Shown: positions 48,632-59,492 of the stretch, in pieces
Layout: each line of letters starts with the position of its first letter
Position numbering within the stretch: the stretch's first letter is position 1
Origin: Grammothele lineata
Taxonomy: Eukaryota > Basidiomycota > Agaricomycetes > Polyporales > Polyporaceae
Direction of reading: 5' to 3'
Length of the DNA stretch: 64,000 bases
Assembly: GCA_002150815.3 (NCBI GenBank)
Contig: NDFF03000383.1
Coordinates: 521,962 to 585,961 of the forward strand
Position numbers and translations under genes: made by a program
The notes under the pieces: model-generated
Told to the model about the DNA's origin: nothing
The model's input: the letters and a program-made list of their open reading frames with translations, nothing else
Database searches by the model: none

Positions 48632-51305
48632 TTGGAGTGCTCTTGTCGCGACCCCGCGCGCCGCCGCGCAAGGTTCGGTGCACTCCGAGCCGAGCTCGCG
48701 CGTAGCACGTGGTATGTAGTTGTACTATGCGCTCGCCATCATGTTCCCCGCTCCTCGCGCTTTTGCCCTTATACCACCACCGGATGTCGGAGTAGTAGGG
48801 GCCTCAACGTCAACGGTGGCGTCGATCAAGAGCATCGCCACCTCCCGCAAGCGCTGGATTCCCTTCGCGCGAACTTGGACTTCAATACCATGCGGCACTC
48901 CGGGCCACGATGCGTACTTGAAGGAAGGTACATTGTGAGTTTGTGATGCACGGATCACTCCAAATGTTGTGGAACGCCGAGAGCGTGCCGTCAGTGAGCA
49001 CGCAGTGCAACGGCGGCGCGGCACAGGATGCATCGGGCCTGCCTTTTCAGGCAGGGCACGGGCGGGCTCGTGAGGGACGCCGATCAGGAAAAAACGGGTT
49101 GTCTACATAGAGGTAAGTAGCAAGTCCTTTCTATGTAGACGCCTGTAGGCATCGCCACGCTACCGGCCAACTACGTAGCCACTGTAGTAGGTCTGTAGCG
49201 AGCCGTAGTTACTTGTAGATCATCCCGTGTACCCGTTATTGTACGGATATCGCTTGAAAGGAACGAAAGAGATATATTCCGAAGGTATATACGATACATG
49301 TTGGTCACTACACTCCTCGCTCGAGGCAACCAATCACCCCACCCTACCACCTAACGTCCATCACTGCACAAGCCCTCGCTGACGGTGCCCATCGTCACGG
49401 GCCGCGGTCGCCTGACCTTGTGCGATCCCATACCCAGAGGCGTGTCCATGGGTCTGGCCGTTGCAGCCGCATCGCCGGTGGTCCTTGGTGCAGCGCTGCA
49501 GGTCGTGTCTTGTCAGTGTATGACAGCGTAACAGCAGCAGCATGACCGACGTACGGCAGGATAGCGGGCTATGTGCATGCGGGGCGGTCCCGGTCAGGCG
49601 CAAGCAAAACTAAATAGTTGGGCTGTCTTCCCAAACCATGTCGTTCGTGACTCGGACGGCAAGTGCCTCTTGATACCGAGTGTACTCCATGCAACCGGAT
49701 TCGTCTTTCGTTGTACATACCGATCACTGTACACCGACAAACGTCAGCAAAAACCGTGGTTAATATAAAGAGATATAACGCATCAAAATGAAAGTCGCAA
49801 CGCACAGGAACTCCACTGCGCAACGTGTTCCGTGGTACTAGATCGAAAGAAAGAGTCAAAAACAATGAAAAGGAGGACATACAGGGGCAGAGTGCTTGGA
49901 AGATAGGCATTTGGACGCTGACAGGTACAGCGTTGGCAGCTTGCATCATGTCCGGGATGATATCGGACTCACCACACTCCCCATACCCATCGCATATGAC
50001 TTCTATGCCGACACTTCGTTCACCGCACTTGCTCACTCCGAGCTATACGTAGTAGACGATCAGATTAGATTGTACTTCTGAGGGAAGACGTGGCACGTTG
50101 TCGAGGTACAGTGCTACTCACGCGCGCATACTTGGAATAGGGTAAGTTGCAGGTTGATGCGTGCGTCACATTATACCATACTGTAAGGGGCAAGAAACAG
50201 ATCAAAAAACGTCACTCACGAGCTGAAGACCTATAAAGGGACCAAGGCCACAAGTGCCGTTGGGAACCCAACTCACATGAGCATTACCACGCAGGCAGCG
50301 TAGGGCCCTTGGATGTTGCTCGAAGTTATATTAGCTTGCTGAGAATGGGCTCTGGTGATGGAGCAGGGGGGCGAAAGGTGAGAGGGGGCTTGAAGAGAGC
50401 AAGGACGCATAGCCAGGGTATAAGACAGGAGGAGAGAGAGTCGTGACGTGTCGGACGGACGACCGTTGCGCGCTCGAGCGGCCAGAGTTTAGGGCAAGTT
50501 GCGTGAGACTTCTCGTGTTGTGCTGGTGCTACAGGCGCTAATTCAAGCGAACGCTCCGGGATGCGTTTCGCACTCATCCGTCGAAATGATGGCTTAAGAG
50601 TGTGTGCGCAGCTCCTCTGATACTATTTTATGCCTATTGAGCCATCTGTACGTGATTTATAGAGTCTCTCTGTACTACCGGTATCTACAGCCAGCTACAG
50701 GAACTACGGGCGCTACGTAGTAGGGGCGGTGCTACTGGCATCAGTGAATGCTTTTTCCTGATCGGCGGCGGCGGCGGCGGCATCAACGCCACTTGCTGAG
50801 CATTCTCGAGCTCTGGCAGTCACTGGGCCGCTCTCTCACAAAGTCCGAAGCGCCCGAGCGACCTTTCGCCATCCCTAGGGTCCCTGGCATAGGTATCTTA
50901 GTCGCTGAGACGTTCTCTATCCGTGGGTACACGAAGTTGCAGTGACTGTGTTGTGCTCGTCGGACCCTCTGAATGACATCGGGCTCAGGGCGTTGGAACC
51001 ACAGGCTCTTGAAGCACTGCTCAGCAAGTTCGAGAGGCAAGTGATCACATTCAAGTTACGCGCGTACTGGACTGGATAGATTCATGGACGCTGACGTAGT
51101 ACGTCTTCGACGCCGCCGCTATATAGGGAAAGTTCCGCCGCAACACGGAATCCGTAACCGACGGTTCTTCTTTCGTAAGTATCTGCTCCGTCCCCAGCCG
51201 GTTGTCGCATTGGAGCACCCTACGCGAACCTCTCCTTTCTCGCACATTTCTCTCCTTCCCACTAGGCTCAAGTTGCTACTGTCTTCATTGCCCGTTTTTC
51301 ACGCA
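48632..51305. other. Gap with hairpin and possible coding relics
   Basis: Contains a perfect 11-bp inverted repeat (49,101-49,140), clusters of CTAC/GTAG words near 49.2 and 50.7 kb, and a GGC microsatellite (50,764-50,781). Two plus-strand pieces look protein-like without an assignable gene: 49,900-50,081 (IGLTTLPIPIAYDFYADTS) and 50,909-51,079 (ALEPQALEALLSKFERQV), the latter resembling a leucine-rich F-box tail. Confidence 0.35.
49101..49140. repeat. Short perfect inverted repeat
   Basis: GTCTACATAGA and TCTATGTAGAC (11 bp each) enclose an 18-bp loop. It could form a hairpin; the role is unknown. Confidence 0.75.
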
Positions 51306-53752
51306 ATGCGGCCACCGCACCTGGACCTTTCTGAAGACTCGAAGCTACAATCTGGAGTTGGTCCAGTTGCCCCGTTCCCCCAATTTGTTGCCATATTGTC
51401 CCAGTACTCTGCTGACAGCATCACGTACTGCTGCACGATTCCTGAGGACCATCTTCAATTTCCCGACTCGTCTCAGTCTCAGTACGCGCACCTCGGAGGC
51501 AACAGCAGGGTAATACAGGACGACAGAATTGTACGTCCTTTCTTTCTTCACCATGCATTCGACTTATAATCATTCTCGTTTTGCTTGTGCTACCTTTCGC
51601 ATTCTCCGTAGGTTCTATACGTGCATATTCAAGATGAAAAATCTGTGACAACCTCTATTCAGCGCATCTATACGGATGTACGAATCGAACTCTTGGAGGT
51701 GTCCACACGCCCCTCGGAGCTCTATCGTGTTAGGGGATCCAAACAGGACGCATCGTTCCCGACTTGGATGAGGAGTTTCTCCGGTGATGGTGCTCTATTC
51801 CGCGTGATTGTCTCTTTGGTTGAGGCCGAGCTACGAGTGGACGAGACAGTCGGTGATGGGCGTCCGCCTGTTGGTGGGCAGGACCTTCGACCGGTGCGTA
51901 CACATCCAGTTGTGCAGCTCGTGCCGTCAATCCTGAGGTTGTCTTGAGTTACGCTGAGCGAGGTATTTTTATACGCAGTGTACCGGCGTGTTTAGAAACG
52001 CAGACCGCTTGAGCAGGTCACAAAGCGACAACTTGAAATATCAGGTCAACGATGACTTCGTACGTCTCTTCCGTTGTGCCCCCCACCCCACCCCTTTACC
52101 CCCTCTACTTTAACCTCCTGTCGCTATCGCCTCAACTCTGTCCCCCTGCTTCACCCCTTTAGATGTTTTGCATAAACATGTATCAGGACGAGTATGAGTA
52201 CATTCGCCTCTCCGTCAAGCTGCATATATTTCGCATCGACGACACGGCAACATCCCTCCAATGCAACATCCATGACGAGCCCAGCTATGTGAACGTCGGC
52301 CATACCCGTAGACGGGATCGAGGAAGGTCAAGAGTGGTAGAGGACCGCACGCCACATCGCTTGGCGTCACCGCTCCGGCGGTCGGCCGCCGTATCTAGCA
52401 TGGGTGACGATATCTGTGGTATGAGTCAGCATCTCTTTTCTGTAGAAGACCTCGTCGACCGGATGCACGAGCGCGGCGAGATGGAAGACGAGCTGCACCT
52501 TTTTAACGGTAGCTCGACGGGGACTACGAGCTGCAACACAGCAAGTAATCTCAACAGCTCCTTCCCACCATTCACTGACCAACGCACACAGCCCTCTAAC
52601 CTCAAATCGTGCCTCCCAGCAGTCCCCCAAGTCATCCGAACGCAGGCCAGTCACCCGATGGATTATAGTCAGGTACGGTACTTGCCTCTGTCTCAGTCTT
52701 GTATCAGCATCTTCTAACAAATTATCGCGAGTAGCCACAAGAACATCACTGGTCTCCTACGGACTTGGCCAAGGAGTCCTGCACAGTGGTTGAGAACATC
52801 ACGAGCGAGTATGCGTTAGACGGCGATGGTGACGACGGTGTCGGCGATGACTACGACTGCGACTGCCCGGAAACTGTTTCGACCGCCATCGCTCACGAGT
52901 CCACGCGCGTGGAGGTGGTCAAGGACCGGGAGCTTGTGTCTAGAGGTGAACAGCAAATACTCATCCACCAACAACGCTCTGCTCTCATCGAAAGATGTAG
53001 TCAACGCGTACAGGAAATCTCGCAGACACTCCAGGCTGCACTTGTCTCAGGGCAGCTGATGCAAGGCGAGCTGGAGGCCACCACCGCCCGTCTCACCGAC
53101 AATATCGAGGATCTCGTCCGCCCTGTCCGCCCTGTCCGCCCTCTAGGTAACGGATTGCGGACACAGCACGATCCCACCCCAGCCTTGGGGGCTCCTCACG
53201 ACGCCCCCCCAACCGCTTCCGCCGCCCCGATGGCAAGGGGATACGGAGAGAAGCACAGGTGGTTTGTGGGCAGGGCGGGGGTGAAGATCAATACTCAGGT
53301 TATGCAGGATCGTATGCTGCTTGGCACGCAAGGAGTGAGTGAGCGGCTGACTCAGGCTCAGGCAAAAGTTAAGGAGAGGACGATCCGGACAAACACACCC
53401 GAAGAGTCTGGCCCAAACATGGTACAGATGATTGACGCCGACTTCATCTCACCGGCATCCTTCACTCGATCTCCTCGCATCCTCGCCAACGGCCGCCCAT
53501 GCGGTGGGTCTGCGGCACCTCTAGACCACAAGATCAATTCAAGGACGGGAGAGCTCCCGCCTTCTAAAAATCCCATGGCCCTGGTGAGTTTCAGAAGGGC
53601 TGTAGAGTGCGTACATCATTGCAACTGATGATTTGCACGCCGCATGTACACAGTATTCCCAGCAACCTGTTACGGCGATGGTTTCCGCTGCAACGGTCGC
53701 AATTGCAATGATCACTGCAGCATGGAGGATTGCGTTGCGTGTTGCGGCATAG
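51306..53752 (+). CDS. Orphan protein with C-terminal membrane helix
   Basis: Six exons (51306-51530, 51612-51893, 51979-52059, 52163-52672, 52735-53583, 53654-53752), all phase 0 and GT-AG, give 681 residues. I recognise no catalytic domain. The N-terminal 200 residues look folded (FPQFVAILSQYSADSITYC, IQRIYTDVRIELLEV, LFRVIVSLVEAELRVDE). The middle is hydrophilic with a coiled-coil-like stretch (SALIERCSQRVQEISQTLQA) and a VRP triplet from a 9-bp tandem repeat near 53,117-53,145. The last exon encodes a hydrophobic helix (VTAMVSAATVAIAMITAAW, about residues 655-673) with a basic end, like a tail anchor facing the cytosol. The start is the first ATG of the frame after an in-frame Arg/Leu-rich leader. 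All six exons are intact, so this is probably a functional lineage-specific gene. The final splice is the least certain: without it the protein ends at 53628 with no helix. Confidence 0.65.
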
Positions 53753-54213
53753 GGGGCGTGAAGCTGCGAGACAGCAACGTTGCAATTCTAAACACTGTAC
53801 ATATTCCTTGCACGCGGTTTTGCCTTCACGACGCCTGCCATGCTATCAAAACAACTACTATATTACAGCGCAACCGCGCTCTCCAAGTATATTACAGCGG
53901 CTGCAATATTGAGATGCTCTCGAGAGTACAACACGCTTAATCGCAGTGCTTCAAAAACCTAATAATAGCTGCTACAGGATGCTACAGTGTCCGACGAGAC
54001 CAATGACCGCGCAACCGGATACTACGATGCGCTACATCACTTCAGCGCATGCCATACAATACACTCATCAGGAGCTTGACGCCGTGCTTGCAACGGCTGT
54101 GTACACATACCGAGGGCTGACTCTCGCGCTGTCAAGCAGGGATTGAAGGCTACCATCCTAGGAAACATACGTCAGTGCAAATCACGCGTCCAGCCCAGGG
54201 GTGAACATACCTT
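53753..54213. other. Short gap, nothing supported
   Basis: Convergent 3' regions of the orphan gene and the TET/JBP-like relic. Several TACAGNNGC-like words recur between 53,860 and 54,000 without a clear structure. Confidence 0.4.
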
Positions 54214-55398
54214 TTAACGAAGTAGTAAACATCGCCCACCCTTCCTGGCATCAAAACGGCCAAGTGCCGTGATGTGGCACCAGTTGCACGGGTCATTCGC
54301 GACGTCGAGATGCGAGTGGCAGACGGTGGCGGGCCCGAAATTCATCGTCATGGCGGGGTACATGCTGTTACGGAAGTCCAGCGTGAACCCCAGCCGTTCG
54401 AACAGGCACACAGCGCAATGACGCGTCCATGTCCGTCCTCGATGGCCATCTCAGACCTACAGCGGATAAGGGGGAGGTGGGGTCTAGGAGATGGAGGAAC
54501 TCACCGGCCATCCCATGGTACAACGCGGATGCCCTCGCGTCGCAGCTCCTCCAGAACCCACTCAGTGCCCACCACGCAGCCTTCCTTCCGCCGAATCTTC
54601 TCGACGTAGCCCCCGCGTGCGATGTGAGATTCGGGCAGCGCAGAGGTCTTCAGTCAAGGTACCTACCTCGGACAGGCGGCTCGACGCGGTCGAGCGCGGC
54701 CTCTTTCCGGATTCAGCAGCCTCCTCCGCTCGCTGCTTGGCCCGACGCTTGCGCTTCCCCTCCTGCTTATGCCGCTTCGCATAGTTCGGCGGCGGCGGGG
54801 TGTTGTCAGCGAAAGTTGATGGTGGGGGGGGACGACGACGGCGTCTTGCACGTTCTTCGAGGCCAGGGGCGCGCCTGGCCGAGTGAAGGGGCCGTCAGGC
54901 GTGGAGGCGGTGGGTGAGGCGGGGGCAGATGGGTGGGTCCCAGGGTTCAAGGGTCATGGCCGAAGAAACAGGTGAGCGGCAGGGGGAGGCGAATGGCGTG
55001 AGCGCGTCGAGGGCGTGCAGCGGGGGACGGTCGGTGCAGGCGGAGAAAACGGGAGACGCGGCCGGAGACGGGTAGGGCGTGGGAAGTGGCGTGAGGAGCT
55101 CCGCCGCGCGGTCGTCGATGGCTTGGAGGGAACTCTCGAACGCAGCCCAGAGAAGGTCCTCCGCGCTGATGTTGGTGGTCAAGGCGCGAAGGCCGGCCAC
55201 TGTGGCTGAGCTAAGAGACGAGTGGTGAGGCCGAGAACGCGTTGATAAAGAGACGGAGCGCGTACTCACCATATCAGAAGGAGCCTGCATAGTCGAGCGC
55301 AGGGCAACCGCCCGGAGAGCGTCGTGGCGAGGACGGGGGAGCCGAAGACTTGCAAGGGGGCGCAGACACGCCACCAGGGAATCACCGGACGTACACAA
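54214..55398 (-). pseudogene. TET/JBP-like oxygenase family relic, frameshifted and internally deleted
   Basis: Pieces of one Agaricomycete family occur in order on the minus strand: a disordered head (55,398-54,895; EDLLWAAFESSLQAIDDRAA, PTPYPSP), a Lys/Arg-rich patch (about 54,790-54,680; YAKRHKQEGKRKRRAKQ), a WDGR segment (about 54,600-54,500; GTEWVLEELRREGIRVVPWD) and a C-terminal core (54,411-54,214; NSMYPAMTMNFGP, CHSHLDVANDPCNWCHITAL). The HLD in the core fits the HxD iron site of 2-oxoglutarate oxygenases of the TET/JBP type, which are expanded in these fungi. The frame changes at least twice, once at a C8 tract (54,824-54,831) where nine would keep frame, and about 100 residues between GRVIAL and LFERLG are missing. 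It ends before the distal histidine. The oxygenase assignment is from memory of the family pattern; that it is broken is clear. Confidence 0.6.
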
Positions 55399-57529
55399 AA
55401 GCGCGGCGACTTATAGGGCCTGGCGGACCCAGCAAGCGCAGCGTGTTGTGCAAGAACGGTTCTTCTTGGGATGGGCAGAGGACGAGGCGGGGAGCGGGCA
55501 GCGAGTAACCGGTCGTATTATACGGCCGTGGGCAGTCAAGTTTCAACGATGCGTGTGTATATGCACGTGCCGGCGCGGCTTTGGCGCCCACGTGCGCGTG
55601 CGTTGTGGAGGCTCCACAGGACGCAGAAGCGCTTCCGACGTGGCCGCCCCGCTTGTTCAACATTTGTACTAACGCCCTTACTCCTGCGGTGCGTTTGCCT
55701 CCCCGCATTTCTATGCTATGATGAGCCGACATTTACTAACTTTTCCAGACAGATACAGTCCGATGTTTTGCTTCCGCACTATCGAGACCGGCTGGCCGAG
55801 CTGCGCCTGGCGTGCTCCTCGCACTCGTCCGTCTTGTTGCGAAACCACCATTGCTTGGGCCCCGCCATCCTGCCCGCGCACTTCCGATCACGATCGCGTC
55901 AGGGATTTGTTTACTCTCGTACCGTCGGCTCCCGGTTCAGCTCCGTTTGTAGCTGCGCTCCTCAGGCCGTCAGTGCGGCTCTTCAAGGGATGGGATCTCA
56001 GGTGAAAGGTACGCAAATAATGCCTTCCTCCCTCCCTTCTTCGCAGGTTGCTCGCGTCCCGCTAGGTACGCATACAGGCGGAGTCTCTAAAACGACGACA
56101 TGCCCCGATAGCAGCACGTCGATACACACACCCCTGTCCGCTACCCACCCAACGTCCTGCGCCTTGACCATGCTCATTGACTGATCCATTTCCACACCCC
56201 TCTCGCTAGGCACGCCCTACGCTCATGGGCAACCGGCCTCCTTGGCGTACAAAGAGGGGCAGGCTGGGCAAGCGCCGCAGACGCCCCTTTCTGCCACGGC
56301 TACAATGAAAGCGAGGAGGCTCGCACCTACTACGCCCTCCCGCTCATCCATTCAGCTAGCACTTAAAGTTTTTGGCGACGGTGAGCACCTCTGCCACGGC
56401 CACGGCCAGTCCTGCTAACACCACGCATGTAGAGGCAGCACAGACCTGAGCAATATAGGGCGGCCCAATGACGTTGCTATGCGGCATCGCCTAGCCCCAC
56501 CCGAATACAGCTCTGTTATGGTGTGCGCCGCAAACAAGTCTTGTACGCATTGAGAGGCGGGCCGCGCAGGCGCACTCGTGCTCGACGAAGACGCACTACA
56601 ACACCCCGCTGACTCCTCATGCGCACTGCCATTTCGTGTTTGGTAGCAACCTCTAGCTCGGGCGCGCGCCGCGGAAGTCGTTTTGCATGATCAAATAAGT
56701 AGCAATGTAAACAGGGTGTATATTATTAGTATCTTGTACGTATACATGTTTTCGACTTAAGCCGACGAAATGTCACGTGCCTAATGGACGAACCTTTCTC
56801 TTCAGCGGGCGGACATGCACTTCAACGGGCGGTGATCCGGTTCGCTGTCGGATCCTCGACATAGTCGCGAGCGCAGGGTAGGGCAAGCAATAATCGGGGG
56901 ACATAGGGTGAAGAGCCGCTGATGCCCGTGCCCGTAGCGTCCTAAGCCACGTAGCCCGGCGCCGGCCCGTGCAGAGCCGCGCGCCTACCCACCGCCAAAC
57001 GGCGCAGTCGACGACACGGAACGTTTAACTCCACCCTCCTCTTCCCCCATTGCGTGAGCACTTGCAGATAACTCCCACAGTGCCGTACAGCAGCTCTAGT
57101 TTTTATGACGCCACCTCTACCAATACAAGTTGTATACTGCCTTCGCCAGGCCGTTGGCAGGCTCCAAAGACTCAGGCTCACTGTGCTGACGTCGGTATCC
57201 CCGCAACACGGACTTCTAAGCCCCACGTCGTTCCCCATCATAACAATTATGTGTGTACCAACATATAGAACGCTCACGTATACCGCGTTAGAGTAGCGCC
57301 GCGGCTCCATCATCTTGGTGCTTGTGTCGCAGATGAAGAGGATGACGCACGTACATCCTACGAGCTACGTCGCGCTTCACAACGTCTGTCTTATAAGAGG
57401 TTCAGCTCTCCTAAGAATCTAACTCGCCTCAAAGCTGCCACAGTGTCATCTACTCACTACACTTAACGCCTCTCGAACTTGTTACGCCCTTGTAGTTGAA
57501 TATCATACCTCTCTTCAAAAAGAACCACC
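55399..57529. other. Gap without a supported gene
   Basis: Plus-strand frames at 55.7-56.0 kb are open in all three phases, the best reading DRVRDLFTLVPSAPGSAPFV, but no start, splice set or family could be fixed. The rest shows only short frames. Confidence 0.35.
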
Positions 57530-58242
57530 ATGTACGCGGTCCCAACCCTCCTTAACACTGTCCGCCATGCTCACTAATCTCCACTTTGTAGGATACCGAC
57601 CGCACCCACGATGGTCGTCAGGCTGAACGATACCCAAGACCCCAATATCGCTACTCGGGGCCAGCAGCCCCTCGGCAGCCAGCCTTATGGCACCAACCAG
57701 GACGGGAACCAAAACTTCGCGACTTCCGTACGCCTCCCTCTCCTCATTCTCAATCACCCTCTTGGTCATCATGTCTTCTTTCCAGGGCCCAGGCGTTGGC
57801 CTCCGTGCCGACCCTTACTCAACGGCCCTGACCCCAACTCGCAAGCCATGGCCGGCGGGCCGGGCTCTGGACTGAGCAGCATAGGCTCGAACCCTCACGT
57901 CCCTCCCGCGTCGCACATCAACACCCACCCCTAGACCGGCGGCGGTGCTGGGGGCAAGCCTGCGGGGAAGGCGGAGCGGGCAGTGGGCTCGCTCGTCGGG
58001 AGTCAAGCCCAGGAGGAGAAGGGCTTCCAGAAGGAGCAGGAGGCGGGCGCGTTCAAGATGCAGAGCGCGGAGATCGCGGAGGCGGAGCGGCTCGAGAAGG
58101 AGGCGCTCATGCGTCGTGAGCGGGCCGTCGCGCATGGTGAGTGCTGAACGATTTTGTTTGGGCGCAGTGTCGAGAATTAAGCGCTAACGGACGGTGCTGG
58201 ACAGGCGCGCACCCGGACAACAGGCATCTCAGCGGTATGTAG
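57530..58242 (+). pseudogene. CsbD-like small stress-type protein gene, disrupted
   Basis: Exons 57530-57531, 57592-57727, 57786-58136 and 58205-58242 spell a family common in basidiomycetes: RLNDTQDPNIATRGQQPLG, GVGLRADPYS, then MAGGPGSGLSSIGSNPHVPP, HINTHP, GGGAGGKPAGKAERAVGSLV, AEIAEAERLEKEALMRRERA and HGAHPDNRHLSG. The middle part (KAERAVGSLVGSQAQEEKG) resembles bacterial CsbD, linked to general stress. Two lesions are seen: a one-base loss near 57,820 shifts the frame between DPYS and NGPDPNSQ, and a TAG at 57932-57934 sits exactly between INTHP and TGGGAGG. The probable start codon is itself split by the first intron (AT, then G at 57592). If the lesions are base-call errors the gene would encode about 175 residues. 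The family name is moderately sure. Confidence 0.6.
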
Positions 58243-59492
58243 AACGCGAACATTCTCTCCTATGTGACGGTGAGGCAGTTCGGTGCCGGTCAGAGCCGAG
58301 GTCCGCCGTACTAAGGTAAATTGTAGAAATGTTGGACATGTATCATGGCACTCGATTGTATCTTTAGTTGTCATTATGCCCTTCATCTTCGTCGGCGTGT
58401 GGATGCTGAGGCGTGTGTCGTGCAAGCCTGGCTTGTTGGCGTGAGCGCATCTCATCACCATTGAAACAACGCGCGTTCCAGAATACGACAGGCAGCACAA
58501 ACGAGTATTGGCTTAACGCGCTCTTCGAACCCGATTGTGGCGGGCATCCAAGAAAACGACTGGCCCATCAAACGTCTACCACGCACGTGAATTGATTGAC
58601 GTACTACACACATCTACGTACGCAAGAAAGCCCAATAGGTTCTTCCAAAAGCAAACGCGCAAACGTACAACTCGTCCGATCACTTGGAATTGTCCGACCG
58701 TCGGAGGGAACTACGTATCCGAACTCGGAGGTCCTACGAGTCCGCCAACCAGAAAGCACTAATGGAAGGCAGCCCTGTCGTAAGGCCAAGACACGCTCGG
58801 AAGAGCGTTTTGAGGGGCAACACGAGGACCGGGGGGAGAAGCCTCGAAGTTAAGCGACATGCAGGAGGCTGGAGGACGTATTGAAGTGATCGTCTGCTAC
58901 GACGTTCAACCTAGATCGCGAGAGGCACAGGAAGAGTGAGTTTGAGAGGCCGAGGCCAGGACAAGACGAAGAGACGTACGATAGCAAAGAAGGCCAAACA
59001 CGACGAGAGAAGTTTCGTTGGATGACCGTGCGTTGCGAAGGCCGCGACGGGGATAGAGGCCGTCCTGGCGTTGAGAGCGGGTCCGGACATAGGCCTTCCG
59101 TAGCCGTGAGACCGACGATAGAGATAGCTGTGCGTCGACTGACAGGGAAGGGAGTACGCCTGGAGAAGGCCCCAACGAGCGGGGAGTGGCCGCCACAACG
59201 TTGGGGCTTCGTTTCGAGGAGACGGTGATCATAAGTACAAGACCGACTAGCGCGCGGGGCATGGTGGCACGTGCAACCGTGTCCATATACTACTTGTTTA
59301 CGAACCGCGGCGTGGCGTTTATTTGCCCCGGGCCTGCCCGGGCCGGTACTAGTAGGCGTTCAAGCTTGAAGCTGCTCCGGCCTCTCGTACATTGCATGCC
59401 TTCCGATGGCCTGGCCCTGGACCTTCTCTTCAGTCCGCGACATCTACCCCTAGTGTACCAACTCCGACATAGCGTCGATTTGGTCTTGTGCC
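58243..59492. other. Gap before the JmjC gene
   Basis: Open frames on both strands without resemblance to known proteins. The last part probably contains one or more 5' exons of the JmjC gene: an acceptor CCCCTAG ends at about 59,450 and the frame is open from there. Confidence 0.4.

Noticed and set aside
49180..50730. Possible element bounded by mirrored CTACGTAG-like clusters
   Set aside because: The two clusters share only short GTAG/CTAC words; no alignable terminal repeat or target duplication could be defined.
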